A stretch of DNA of 64,000 nucleotides from Muraenolepis orangiensis (taxonomy: Eukaryota > Chordata > Actinopteri > Gadiformes > Muraenolepididae). The translations under genes and the position numbers were made by a program. This document shows, piece by piece, positions 34,993-48,917 of this stretch (within the stretch, counting starts at the first letter, position 1; every line of letters starts with the position of its first letter). The stretch is taken from the NCBI GenBank assembly GCA_027704905.1, contig CM051002.1, positions 6,925,668 through 6,989,667 of the forward strand, written 5' to 3'. The notes below the pieces were generated by a model. The model was not told the DNA's origin, did no database searches, and saw only the letters and a list, made by a program, of their open reading frames with translations.

Positions 34993-36966
34993 ATGTCCTC
35001 CTCCATAAAGGGGAACATGTCCCTGGTTGCTGCTCTGGTCTTAGCGGCTCTTACCGTCGCCCTCGCCCCTTCTCCGGGTAAGACGATGGCCTGGTCCCTA
35101 TACCCGCCATCACTAGTCGAGAACTGTGATGTGTTTTAATTCCAATGGTGCTCACAAGTTTGGATTATGCTTGTTCATGTTAAACCGCTTTGTGTTGACA
35201 TGCTGGGTGGGGTACAGATGTTCCTCATGGGGCCTCATCACGTTGATGCATGATGCGGTCCACAGCATGCATGGCAACAGCAAACATTCGCGATTAAAAC
35301 AAGGTGTATCTGTTTTGTATAGCCTAGATTATATAGTTTAGATTAGATGCATTAAAATATATTGTCATCGCACAGCACAGTACAGCCAAACATTTTTAGC
35401 ATCTAACCAGAGTGCAAATGTTGCAGTAAAGTGCATGGTAATATATAATTTACAGCTGCTAAAAGACATATAAAAACAGATTTGTATATGGCCTTGTGAT
35501 ATTTACCTTTTTTATTTTTACTCCTTAAAAGCAGCCTTTTGTAAACATAATAGCAAACTCTGCCCTACAATTAGATGTGCATTAGGACTACAATAGAAAG
35601 CCATGGCTAATAGCCTATTCAAGAGACTACACTTACAGTATGACCTATTTAACTGGCCTTGGTCCCATCTTGTGTACTTCTCGTGAGTGAGCGAGTACAA
35701 ATGGTATACAATTGATACAGGGAGGGTTTGATGATGGCCGTTAGACTTTATATATTATATTATGTATTTAAGGGCAATTCAAATCGATTGGATGCCATTC
35801 TGTACTGCAGGGCAATGATGTAGTTTAACACTTGCGTCAACATTCATAGTCGTTTCAAGTTCTATATTGTTTTCATTGACAACCTTATCTCTTAAGCTTT
35901 AAACACAAAAACCACGTGTTGTAGTTATGAAGTGAGTGATCACACGTGTGTGTGTGTGTGTGTGTTTCAGTGGGTGCCAACGAGGATTGTCTGTGGTACG
36001 TGGACAAGAACGGCACCTGGCACAACGGATTCGACTGCCCACTGATCACCTTTTGCTGTGGCAATTGCAACCGACGCTACTGTTGCCTGGACGCCTTCAA
36101 GATGATCACCGAGAGGGAGCAGAAACGCTGCATGCTCTTCCAGTTCAGGTGCCACCACCACTTACTCTGAGATATGAGACCACTCACTTTGGGGGGGATC
36201 ACACCAACACACTCATTTCATAGAAGTTCATAGTACAACCATGATGCAAGTGTTTAGACTCATTGTATTGTACTACTTTATCGTTTGGTTCAGGGGCACT
36301 ACCAAGTCAAGTTGTGATGACAATCAGATTAGGGGTTTGGAATGCAAAGTGCAAAAGGTACCAAACGGAGAATAATCGTACGCATAACTCCTCAGGCCTA
36401 AATAAACGTTTTCTCATTTGATCTATTATGCATTAGCCATCCGTTGTTATGCAGGCATTCTGCAACCAGATCATGCATTTTATGTGTATCCACCACTCAC
36501 AATTATTACCAAAGACCTATTAAGTGAAGTGCATAAAGTGCCACTTTTTCGTAAAACAAGTCAGTAAATACACACGTGCTTTGACAGACAAACTATCATA
36601 TCAAATACTATTAGACCGCAGAAGGCACAAATCCAAAACTTATGAGTCACAGGAGGTCTAGGAAGCGGTCTTTGAAAGCACTCTCTTGTGTGCTAGCCTT
36701 GTGCTAGCCTCAGTGTGTTGTTGTTGTTGTTGTTGTCCTGGAAGTCCTTGATACCTGTCTACACCTGTGAGCTAACTTGTGAGCAATGAGAGACGGATGT
36801 GCATCACGGTAACACTTATTAAGTGTCTCCGATGTTAGCAAAACGACGACAACAACGTGAATGACAAGCTTGTCCATGAAACAAGCTCACTTTTTGTTTT
36901 AATGAACATGTGTCGCGAGCAGACAAGATGGGGGAGATTTCCATTTGAACTGAAGTCAAATCCTTA

Positions 36967-37010
<44 letters not shown>

Positions 37011-37035
37011 TCCCCAACGCTTCTCTTTACCTCCT

Positions 37036-37123
<88 letters not shown>

Positions 37124-37148
37124 TCCCCAACGCTTCTCTTTACCTCCT

Positions 37149-37220
<72 letters not shown>

Positions 37221-37245
37221 TCCCCAACGCTTCTCTTTACCTCCT

Positions 37246-37309
<64 letters not shown>

Positions 37310-38657
37310 CCCCTCGCTCCCCCTCCTGACCTCAGCCCCAACACCATATTTGGGATGGCCTCGTCCATCCTGCTGTTCGTGGGCATCATAGCCACCGCGG
37401 TGTGCTGCTTCATGTGCTCCTGCTGCTACCTCTACCAGCGGCGGCAGCAGAGAGGCCGGACGCTGTACCACGGTAACGCCCCCCTCTCCATCCCTGAGCC
37501 GGCGATGGCCAAACGTTTGAGCGGCGTGTTTTGGTGCGCGTTTGTGAATGTTTTTTGGAGAAAAAAGAACGTTGTTTCATTCATTGGCTGTTGGAAGCTT
37601 TTCCCCACGACCCCACTTGATAAAAAAAAAAGAATACAACATCCCAAGCAGATTGTACCCCCCCCCCCCCCACCTACATGCTCACACATAAAGACCCTCT
37701 CAGACACATCCAGTGCTTGCACACTCCTATTAAGTTGATTTAAAACATTGTAATTACCCTGTAATCACATTACATAACAGTCATTAAGTCGACGCTTGTG
37801 TCCAAAGCGACTCGTCGGCAATAGTCAAAAGTGAGAGAGTTAAAATTCCTAACAAGTCTCCGAGAACTGAACCAGTTCTCAGGTTAAAAGTACAATAAGT
37901 TGTAGAACAATATCTAACTAACTAACCAGCAAACAATCTACTTCGTAAGACGCTTATTAATTCAGAACTGCCACAGCAGATCTAAATAGGAACAAGTCAC
38001 CTTTAGGTGAAAAGGTAAAGGTGACTTGTGCCGATTTAGATTTGCTGCACATTCATCATGAATAATACTATTAACCATTAACCTTGTTGTGTGTTATTGA
38101 TGTTGTTGATTTTGTAGGCCAGCACATTCCCATGGCCAGCTACCCCACCGAGTGCATGTATGACGCGTACGGGAAGCCCCTGGGACCCGCCAACTACGCC
38201 CACCCGGGGTTCGCCGCCGCCGCACCCCAGTACCCCGGCATGCCCCCCCAGTACCCCATGATGCAGCCGGGCCCCTACCCCGCGTACCCCATGACCGACC
38301 CCGCCTACGGCCAGGGTAAGGGGAGCACAGCGTCTTCTGGCCTGACATGAGTTGTTAGTAAAAAAATAATAATAATAATAGTCAATAATAATATTAGAAT
38401 AATAATTATATTAATAGAAAATGTTACTATTATTAATGGATTTATATAATAATATATTGTACTATATTTATTTATTTATTTATATGTGTGTACAAATACA
38501 AATAATAATAAATATATATATATTTATTTGTGTATGTATATATATATAATGATCAAACTGAATTCATATATTTGATCAAGTATGATATATTGAACTGGCT
38601 TTTGTGTTTCTTTCAGCTCCTCCACCTTACTCTCCACCACAGTACCCTGGTCATTAA
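34993..38657 (+). CDS. shisa4: Protein shisa-4
   Basis: A single-pass type I membrane protein of the Shisa family; the function of shisa-4 itself is poorly known. Exons: 34993-35077, 35971-36148, 37336-37472, 38118-38315 and 38617-38657, all GT-AG, 639 nt, 212 aa; human is about 197 aa. A signal peptide (hydrophobic LVAALVLAALTVALA, residues 11-25) is followed by the cysteine-rich Shisa ectodomain (CPLITFCCGNCNRRYCC), a transmembrane helix (about residues 94-118, SSILLFVGIIATAV, then Cys-rich CCFMCSCC) and a Pro/Tyr-rich cytosolic tail. The tail ends with a PPPY motif (201-204), a WW-domain ligand. ATG 34993 was chosen because it precedes the signal peptide; a second ATG (34993+24) would shorten the n-region. 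It lies directly downstream of ipo9, as in human. Confidence 0.96.
35397..35455 (-). mobile_element. non-LTR retrotransposon tail fragment
   Basis: About 58 bp nearly identical to 28928-28983. It lies in shisa4 intron 1. The neighbouring 35080-35390 and 35460-35930 show nothing recognisable. Confidence 0.6.
36968..37306. repeat. compound (CT)n array with repeated 30-bp spacer, adjoining shisa4 exon 3
   Basis: Four long CT runs are separated by three copies of the spacer ccctctccccaacgcttctc followed by tttacctcctg (37006-37030, about 37119-37150 and about 37216-37248). The array ends 30 bp before the exon 3 acceptor at 37335. Confidence 0.96.
37760..37990. repeat. dispersed 'cattaagtcgacgct-ccaaagcgac' repeat
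   Basis: Related to 22750-22935: both share 'ctcaggttaaaagtacaataag' and the 'agaactga-ccagt' segment. It lies in shisa4 intron 3. A shorter copy is at 39138-39200. Confidence 0.65.
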
Positions 38658-38728
38658 GGGCTTTGTATAATCTCTCTCACACACACACACACAGCAAGAC
38701 CAATGACTGTATGAGAAGATAAACACAC

Positions 38729-38780
<52 letters not shown>

Positions 38781-41100
38781 CAGTTTGAAGATAACCAGGG
38801 GAACTTTTTTTCTTTTCTTTTCTTTTTTTATCCTAGTAAGCGCATCATGCTGTGTTTCTGTGAGTCACGTGGTCCTCAAACCCAATGGCCAATCCTGTCT
38901 CTTTTGGTCACATGTTTTTCTCAGAAGCAGTTATCGTAGATCATCCCGACAGAGGCTGAGGATTAGCCTGAAATGTGAAATAAGTGACAAGATAACGGAG
39001 CGACAGGCGAGCTGGAGTATGGGGGTTAGGCTTTGTGAACGAAGATAGCCGAACAAGATTCTTGTTTTTGTTGAGGTTTTTATTTATTTAATGTGTTCAA
39101 ACACCTAATAATAATGCTTTACCCTCTTGCCCTTGTTACATTACATCACAGTCATTTAGCAGACACTCTTGTTCCAAAGCCACTTACAAAAGTCAAACAC
39201 ACATGAAATGATGGCTTCCCAAGGTCACATTTGATCAATTCTAATGCAGCAATGTATAAACCAGCATATTTATTCTCGGAAAGGTGTCCAGTGGTGAGGG
39301 GAATTCAAGGGCACACTAACATAAGGGATGTACTATATATTTATTTGTTTTTTCACTATGACACTTCTAGGTTGGATTAGAAGTGGAACCTTGTTCTGCG
39401 ATTCATTCCGAGTTCACCCAGGATGAAAATGAACTCGGCAGCTGAATTCCGCCACCGTCTTCCATAGGAATCTGTGACAGTTAGCCTGGCTGTAGCTCAT
39501 TAGCTATAGCTAGTATCCTCGCTGTGTGCATGGTAGCTGGTAGAAACCTGTTGTCTGCCTCACATTTCAGCCAAAATTATTCAGAACGAGTGATTGCCAT
39601 AATTGTAATTGAAGTAAAGCGAGATGTTCATTTTGAAAGAAACCCGTTTGTGTGAATCTGTTAAAAATCTTTTGTGTGTTTCTTGTCACATATCTGCGGA
39701 TTCAACTATTCGACATACCCTGTTTTACACGACTAAAGTATATCAACATGAGGACAAGTATGTTTATTAACCATTTTCCATGTGATTTTGCAAATCCAAA
39801 CCACTGCACATTTCATGATGTAGTGTAACATATGGAATTGCGTTTAGATTTGTAGACTGTTGTATTATATTTATTAGTGATGCTCATCTTACTGTGAACT
39901 GATTCCTCATCCCTTCTCCAAAGCCAACAATTATTGTAACCCCCCCCCCCCAACACACACACACACACACTTTTCCTTATATGTTTAGTTATGGTAAAAC
40001 ATGGTATTTAGACAGTGGAAGGTTGTCAGTTGGAAACTGTAGCAGTTTCTCCAACTCGGTGGGAGTTGGTGGTCTTTTTCCTAGCAATCCCCTTTGCTCT
40101 GGTGTTGTGGCTCCTCGTGTAAATGCTTTGAATGTTAAAACATGATGTTCTAAGCATGTATTGTACAGTTATTAATGACATATGTATAGCCCTCCTTGAT
40201 ACTAGAACTGGATTGTGTTTATCCAGGCCCCGAAATATTGCATATGGCTATTTTTTAATTATTAAATATGGGCCATGTTGAAATTAGATAACTTTTCCTG
40301 ATGTATCAATTTGTCAAACGATATACTAAAAAGGCCAATAGCAAACTATTCTAGAAAGTCCACTACAGAGGACGCTCCCTTAAGACTAATTGCCGTTTGT
40401 TGTCTCGGGCTTAAAATGAACGAGATGAAAATTGTTTTGTTTATATACACACTCGTATTGCACAAACATACTTTTCTTTGTCTGATGCTGGTAAAGATTG
40501 ACCTCAATTAGCGTAAAACGTGTTCCTTTTTTATTTGTGCTTCTGACCAACTCTATGATTGTGTTGATGGATCTGAGACTGATTGCAATATCACGCTATG
40601 GCTTTCGTCTAATGTCATATGGATGCTGAGTTATTGCAATACAATGTAATTATTTTACTACAATTAACATACAATCTAACTTTGGAATGTACAAAATGAT
40701 GTGTTGTCTTTTATTTGTGTGTGTGTGTGTGTGTAATATATCTGTGTCCACTAGATGTCTGTACTTATTACCTCATCTGTATTTGTTCAGCTTGACAGTA
40801 TAGGCCTATTTGCTTTAGATATTTATAGTTTCTTGCAGTATATAGAGTTTACCTAACAATAACTCTTTGCACATTTACACTATCCACTATAGTGTTATTG
40901 TAAACAGCACAAACAACTTTGTTATTTAATGCTATTGACTTAATATCAATCTCACTCCTACTGCCGCTATCTTTAGTTTAAATATACGTGAGCCTGTAAT
41001 AATGAAATAATCAGGGACTATGTCTCATGAAATAACAATGATTTATGTAATAGGAAGTCTGGCTGTGTAATGCCAGGCTCGGCCTTCTTTGTAAACGCTG
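38658..41100. other. shisa4 3' UTR and shisa4-lmod1 intergenic
   Basis: No coding sequence seen. It contains CA runs (38682-38694 and 38722-38779), the dispersed repeat fragment at 39138-39200, a C10-CA run at 39941-39970 and a GT run at 40717-40734. The rest is AT-rich and unremarkable. No clear AATAAA was found for shisa4. Confidence 0.55.
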
Positions 41101-41111
41101 GCCCTCCCCTG

Positions 41112-41146
41112 CCTTTAAAGGAGTATATACACTGGACTAAATATGG
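41112..41146 (+). promoter_or_regulatory. lmod1: paired CArG boxes upstream of lmod1
   Basis: CCTTTAAAGG (41112-41121) is a perfect CC(A/T)6GG serum-response-factor site. CTAAATATGG (41137-41146) is a one-mismatch CArG 25 bp downstream, with a TATA-like gtatatac between them (41123-41130). LMOD1 is a known SRF/myocardin-dependent smooth-muscle gene, and these lie about 350-390 bp before its ATG. Confidence 0.65.
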
Positions 41147-41498
41147 ACATGCACTTTTACAGGATTTCAAAGAATGTCCGAGACACACAGTCCACTTTGA
41201 TGATGCGAGGCTTGTGCAGTCCTCCACTGCTATCCCGCTCTGGAAGGCAGCCTCCTGCGAGCCCAGCCTCTTTTCACAAGGATCGATGCCTCGGGTGGCT
41301 TCTTGGTGAGCAGGACCGGACGTCAGGACATCACCGTTGGCCTTTAGGAGCCACAAATAACAACACAGAAGTTTCTGATTTAAGACATTTTGAGACATAC
41401 TCAAAATAGCCATACCAACAACAACAACAACATCAACTTCTCAGGGTTTTTCTCTCTCTTTGTCGGAGTCCTAACTTCAGTCCACCTTCTAGAACACC

Positions 41499-42683
41499 AT
41501 GTCCAGCCGGAAGATCAGAGGCTTGACCCGCACGGGGCGGCAGGTGAGCGAGGACCCGGACCTGGACAACCTGCTGTCCACCCTCTCCCCCGAGGAGGTG
41601 GAGGAGCTGGAGAAGGACATGATGAAGGTCCCCGACCCGGCCAATCTCCTGGCCAAAGGGGATCACCCATCCCACGGTGGTTCCAACAGCCTGGCCAGGG
41701 ACTTTAAGGCGAGCGGTCGACCAGAGAACGATCCTCCTCGGGGAAGGCTGGGTCAGAGGGAACCGTCGCCTGAGGTATGGTCACATAACATCATGCTTCA
41801 CACACTTTATTACAGATGAAGAAAGACATGGAAGGGTGTTTAGGTTCAAACTTTACCGTGGAACATTTTTGCTCTGGCTCACTTTTCCCTTTCTACTGAT
41901 TTCAAATGGAAATTGTATTGTATTGTATTATATTGACAAAATCCTGGCAAATTACTACTACATTTTCAGTTTTATGAAGCGTGCACGGCAGCCTCTCGGT
42001 ATGCTAACCATGCTTCCATGATGCTTTGTTTACCTTTTGAACCACCGCCCTGCCTTCGGACAACTGGACCCCATGCATACGTGATGTCCATCACTTTAAT
42101 ATCGGGTCTCCCGGGGTGGGCTCCCTGTGCCAGGAAAAACACCAGACAACCCCCCCCCCCCCCCCCCCCACCCTCCCTCCCTCCCTCCATCCATCCCCCC
42201 GTCCCAGGGCCTCTTGACAGCCATTCTACATTCTCCTCGTCATACCCTCATCCTCAGTGTATACAAAACACACAGAGATGACGTAGGACAGTATTTTTGT
42301 ATCTGCTACAGGCCACTATAGAGACTATAGGGGAGCTAAGGAACGAGTCCCCCTTTTTGCGTGGTTTCCCTGGTCGTGTTACGGTAAAGGAAGGACGCCC
42401 GGGGAGGAGGCTGGAGCCTTGACATTTAATGTGTTAACTGAGAGAGCTCCGCAGGGCCCTGCGGTGCTTCTTAATCCCGGTCCGGTGGAATTCCTCGGTT
42501 GATTACTCCTACGCTCCCTGCCTTTTAAGGACACATCTGCAATGGTCTTGGCCCAAACAGTCGTAGTGCTCACAAATCAAACACTTAGCCTGCAGTGACT
42601 CCCCCCCCACCCCCCCCCCTAGATCCCCCCCCCCCGTATCGCTGCAGGCCTTTGAAATGGTCCCCTCGTTTGACTTGCTGAGA

Positions 42684-42735
<52 letters not shown>

Positions 42736-45034
42736 GCTAAGTGGGGTTTTAAGGTGTGTTCAGTGACAAATTGTAAGGAATGAGGCATTCAAAAAGCTCT
42801 GGATTACAACCGCAGACACCCGCTGCATGATTAACCATTACATCATGGGTTACATCATGGGTATCATACTTTTTTTTTGTTTTTTTAAGGAGAGAGAGAG
42901 AGATGGGGGTGGAGTCCTCCCTCCTGTTTATACGCATCACTCTCTGGGATCATCTTTCCACTGTCCATCTATCTATCTTATAAAAGTTGTAACAAAGTCA
43001 ATATAATGGTAATAATGGTAATGGATGCTTTCATATAGTGCTATTATCCAAGGCGCTTTACAAGCGACAGTTTTTGCCACCGATATACCTGCTACAATTA
43101 TTAGTACTGGTACAGTACAGTACACTAAAGGTTGTCCTAAAAGTTGATATACCTTGTACTCCCCTCTTCCTCCCAATAGGACGAGTCCAAGAAGGAGAGC
43201 TCGAAGCAGGAGCCTCCGAGGAAGGGAGGCCTGAGCCAGGAGGAGAACAAGGACAAGAGAGGAGGTCTACGGAAACAGGCCAGCATCTCGACAGAGCGAG
43301 ACGCCAGGCCGGACGCCACCAGGAGCAGCAGAGGAGCGCCCGAGTGCTCCAAGGACCAGTCCCCAGGGCTCTCCAGTAGATACAGCAGAAGGAGCGAGGC
43401 GCGAGGAGAAGACACCAAGGAGCCGTGTGAGGACAGCAGAGTTCAAAGAGAGGGCCGGAGAGAGAGCACAGGTAGCAAAACCAAAGACATGATCTCCAAG
43501 CTACAGGAGAAGAAGGAAAAGGAGAGCCAGGAGAAAGAGAAGAAAGAGGACTCCAGGAGAAAGGACGACAGCAAAACCAAAGACATCATATCCAAGCTGC
43601 GAGAGAAGAGCGAGAGGGAAGCGGCCAAGGAGAAAGAAAGGAAGGAAGAGGTCAGGACACGGGGACGTGTCTCCATGTTGCTGGAGAAACAGAGCAAGGC
43701 AGATGAAAGCCAGGTCGACGATAATAAACCTTGGGACAAGGATCAAACGAAAGCAAAAGTTGAGCGACAAAAGACCGAGAAGGATGAGGGGGATGGCGTT
43801 CAACCGACCGCCGAAAAGGTGGAGAAAAAGAAAGAGGCTGATGAGGATGTGACGCCGAACGACCAAGGAAACGAGGAGAGGAAAGTAAACGCACACAACA
43901 ACGTCGAGGAGAAGTCCAAAGACGGCGAAAACAACAAATGCTCCAGAGCAGAGAAGGCGGGGGAAAGTAAGACTCTAAACAACTGTGACGCAGGCGAAAG
44001 TCCTCGCAGTAAGGGCGAGGAAGAGGAGGATGAGGACTCCAGCATGTTTGACGAGCTGATGGAGCAGGTTCGAACCAACGACCCGTCTCTCCTGGAGCTC
44101 AACGTCAATAACTCGGAGGTCATCAGGGTCAAAACGCTCATCCAGTTTGCCGAAACACTGCACAAGAACACGTACATAAAGACGTTCGCCTTGGCCAACT
44201 GCCGGGCGGATGACCACGTGGCGTACGCTATTGCGGGCACCCTGCGCCACAACAGCACTGTCACCAGCATCAACCTGGACTCTAACCTGCTCACCGGCAA
44301 GGGCATCATGGCCATCATCCAGGCACTGCAGCACAACTCCACCCTCACCGAGCTGCGCTTCCACAACCAGCGACACATTTGCGGGGGCAAGACGGAAATG
44401 GAGATGACAAAAATTCTCAAAGACAACATTACCCTGCTGAAGCTGGGCTACCACTTTGAGCTGGCCGGGCCCAGGATGACCATGACCAATATACTGAGCC
44501 GCAACATGGACCGGCAGAGGCAAAAGCGTTTTCAGGAGCAGAAGCTGGCCCAGGCCAATGGGGAGAAGAAAGGAACGCTTGAGGTTCCCAAGAGTGGTGG
44601 TGGTGGCTCTCTTCGGGGCTCCCCCAGGGCTTCCCCAAAACCATCGCCCATGCCCTCGCCCATGCCATCGCCCAAGCTCACTCCCAAGAGAGGTGGGGGA
44701 GCGGGAAGCCCTGCGCCACCGCCACCTCCACCACCGCCTGGGGGTGGACCTCCGCCTCCTCCCCCTCCTCCCATGCTAGATGTGGACTCCCTCAGGAACT
44801 CCCTCACACCCGTTTCACGGAGGAAGATGGATGCAAAGGGCCCAGCGGGTGGCAAAAACTCAAGGGACCAACTGCTGGCCTCCATCAGAGGAAGCGATGC
44901 CGTTCAACTGAAAAAGGTAGGGTCAAATATGTTCATGGATTCACTTGCGAGCAGGTCAAGTACATTCACATCTTATATTTACTAACGTGTCACTTTATTT
45001 CACGCAGGTCCCAGTGCCAAAGTGGTTGCAATAA
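41499..45034 (+). CDS. lmod1: Leiomodin-1
   Basis: Actin-filament nucleator of smooth muscle, related to tropomodulin. Three exons: 41499-41774, 43180-44916 and 45008-45034, all GT-AG and phase 0, 679 aa. A giant middle exon and a nine-codon last exon match leiomodin gene architecture. The N-terminus VSEDPDLDNLLSTLSPEEVE is the tropomyosin/actin-binding segment. Residues about 93-370 are a highly charged K/E/R-rich linker with a duplicated SKTKD-ISKL motif (191-200 and 223-232). Residues about 382-545 form the leucine-rich-repeat cap (for example ALANCRADDHVA, LRFHNQRHICGGKTEMEM, LGYHFELAGPRMT). A polyproline segment (about 605-624) follows. A C-terminal WH2 actin-monomer-binding motif, DQLLASIR then LKKVPVPKWLQ, crosses the last intron. 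The linker is long, as in LMOD1 rather than LMOD2/3. Confidence 0.97.
41775..43179 (+). other. lmod1: lmod1 intron 1 content
   Basis: C-runs at 42151-42169 and 42601-42634, a CA run at 42685-42734, an AG run near 42892-42902, and at 43010-43070 a segment (atggatgctttcatatagtg, then 'ctattatccaaggcgctttacaa') resembling the tail of the tRNA-derived SINE. No exon recognised. Confidence 0.55.
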
Positions 45035-45454
45035 TTCCCATTGGAATGGACAGACCACCAGACGGGGATGAAGCTGGTTGACATCTGGCCCCCGCCTACA
45101 AGAGGCTACTAAATATGAATATCCTCCCATGCTGTTGTAACATCGTGTTCTATATAATTTAACCGTGGGATACATGGAGGCAGAGGCAAGGAGATCAAAC
45201 GGATGACATGGGAAATCCATTGCTTTGAATAGAATAGCCCTCACAATGATGCCCTCCCCTCTAACACTGGACCAACAAGACACTATGGAGAATAAGTGAT
45301 GCAGGGCTGTCTTAAACTGCAGCGAGTGTCCAGAGTTTGTGGTTGCTTGTTTGTTTTTTTCTGTTTCCATATTTATGCTTTACCTTTTATTATTTGCACT
45401 TGATTATAAGAAGCCCACCATGTCATTAAAATGGATGAATGTGAGCGCAGCGGA

Positions 45455-45460
45455 AATAAA
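45455..45460 (+). other. candidate poly(A) signal AATAAA for lmod1
   Basis: Canonical hexamer 421 bp after the lmod1 stop, just upstream of the segmental duplication that begins at 45555. Confidence 0.5.
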
Positions 45461-45554
45461 GTGGGACATAAGCCTTACAAATAGCTTTATGAACCGATCC
45501 TTAAATGATAAAAGGAAAACAAATCTGCTTTTCACTTGAAATTCTGAACAAATG

Positions 45555-47160
<1,606 letters not shown>

Positions 47161-47867
47161 CAGAATTCTAAGTCAATCAGGGAAGTAAAAGCTGCTTAAA
47201 AGCAGGTTTTCTTAGCAATTTGAGAGCGCCAGGGTTAAATAATTCATGGAATGAAGCAAGGTTTGTGGTGTGTCTCAATGCCAAATCTCAAGACATCTCA
47301 GGCAAAGCTCAACACATTGGATAGAACAGCCCAGTGGATTCCTGGTCTATCTATTGAACGGTTTTGTCTTGACTTATGCCATGCTTAATATAACAGAATG
47401 TCTTTCTCAAATTGTTCTAATGTGATATAAATGGTGGTGATGCCGACGATTGTGCATTGTAACAACTGGTTATATGTTGTGTTATTACACAAACGTGCCT
47501 TTTATGACCAATGCCTGTATGTCTTTAATTAAAGACAATGATATAGTTATGATGGAAAGTCACAAATATTCTATATTTGTATCATATAATATGTATCCAT
47601 CACTAGGTGTTCACAGACGGGAATGATTTGGTTTGGTTTGCTGTGGCTGTTTCACCTCCATGTGGTTCAAGGCTGGCAAGATGCATTGGCACACAGCAAG
47701 ACAGCAAGACAGCAAGACAGCTCTACCCTACCCAGCTGTTTGGATATTCAGGGATATTCAGGTATACAAAACTCCATGGTCATTTGGCAGGCGACAGCGT
47801 CATACATAGACCTAGGCCTACCACCACCATTTCTAGAAACACATTCTCTTTCTGATTTGGGCTGCTG
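47161..47867. repeat. tandem segmental duplication, copy B
   Basis: Copy of 45555-47160 with two internal deletions. The head-to-tail junction at 47160/47161 joins ctgatttggg to cagaattcta. It ends about 310 bp before the timm17a start codon. Confidence 0.9.
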
Positions 47868-47868
47868 G

Positions 47869-48177
47869 TGACGTCACACCAACCTCGGCATCACGTGACA
47901 CGTGATCACATGTGCCTGTTATGTGAACATTATATGTTTACATCGCTGTCGTTCGATTTTAATGTTTGACAACCGTTTCAATCGAAATCAACGTCAGTTG
48001 TAAGCTACAACGTCAGTTATAAACAGTGCTTCAAAAATCCACAGGCTGTTTAATACTTTCAACACGTGTGTGCGTGTGCGTGTGCGTGTGCGCAGGCATG
48101 TGCGTGCGCGTGCGTGCGTGTGTTACGTCAGCCTGATGACGCGTTACGTCAGTTCAGAGGAACACCAGAAGAACAAA
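47869..48177 (+). promoter_or_regulatory. timm17a: timm17a promoter with CRE, E-boxes, Z-DNA-prone run and paired CRE-like sites
   Basis: A full CRE TGACGTCA (47869-47876) is followed by two CACGTG E-boxes (47892-47897 and 47899-47904) and CACATGTG (47908-47915). A (TG/CG)-alternating run fills 48064-48122. Two TTACGTCA sites (48123-48130 and 48144-48151) then sit 27-55 bp before the ATG. The transcription start is probably between these and the ATG; it is not determinable here. Confidence 0.6.
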
Positions 48178-48876
48178 ATGGAGGAATACGCCAGAGAGCC
48201 ATGGTAGGTAGCTGTTGAAATACTGATATCAAATGTGGTTTTTTTAATCCAGTAGGACCCCGCTGCTTGGGTTGAACCAACTGACCGTTGAATTCCCATA
48301 CTGCGATCCTTTATTTTAAGTAGTATCTATTAGTGACATAGTAGTATTCTGCGACGTGAGCGTTGGTTGCAATGCTAACAGCATGTAGCTTGTAGTAGCA
48401 TTGAGGCTCCACCACCAGAGCCTTGAAAGTCAACGCTAGTCACGCTGCTATTGACCTTGTGGGATGTATCTATTATAGCCAAGACTATTACACATACCAT
48501 TTCATTAATGATGTGGCATTTAATCATTGAATTAGTTCAACTATTATTCTGTTATTCAAGTTTGTTGACTGCTATTTATACTTAATAACAACGTGCAGGC
48601 AGTGACTGTATGTTTAATGTGTTGGTCAACATCTCTCAATTAAAAAAATAAAATGTCCTTTTTTAAACTGCTTAAACTCCTAAGGTGTAGGGATTTTCGT
48701 AAGCAAATGTTCAGAGTCATGTGTTTCGGAACGGTTGCACCATATGTTGATATGGATACTGCTGATATAACTACACATCCTTGCTTACCACCTGCTGTAT
48801 ATACATTTATATATATTTATCTTTTGATACAATTGCATACCCCTGCTCGCTACCTGTTTATACTTGTATACTTACC

Positions 48877-48917
<41 letters not shown>

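Noticed and set aside
36857..37738. 293-codon frame spanning the shisa4 exon 3 region
   Set aside because: Most of it is (SL)n from CT repeats. Only the segment 37336-37472 is real coding sequence, as shisa4 exon 3.
43501..44523. Long - strand frames opposite lmod1 exon 2 (131, 209 and 182 codons)
   Set aside because: Shadows of the lysine/glutamate-rich lmod1 coding strand, with no family resemblance.
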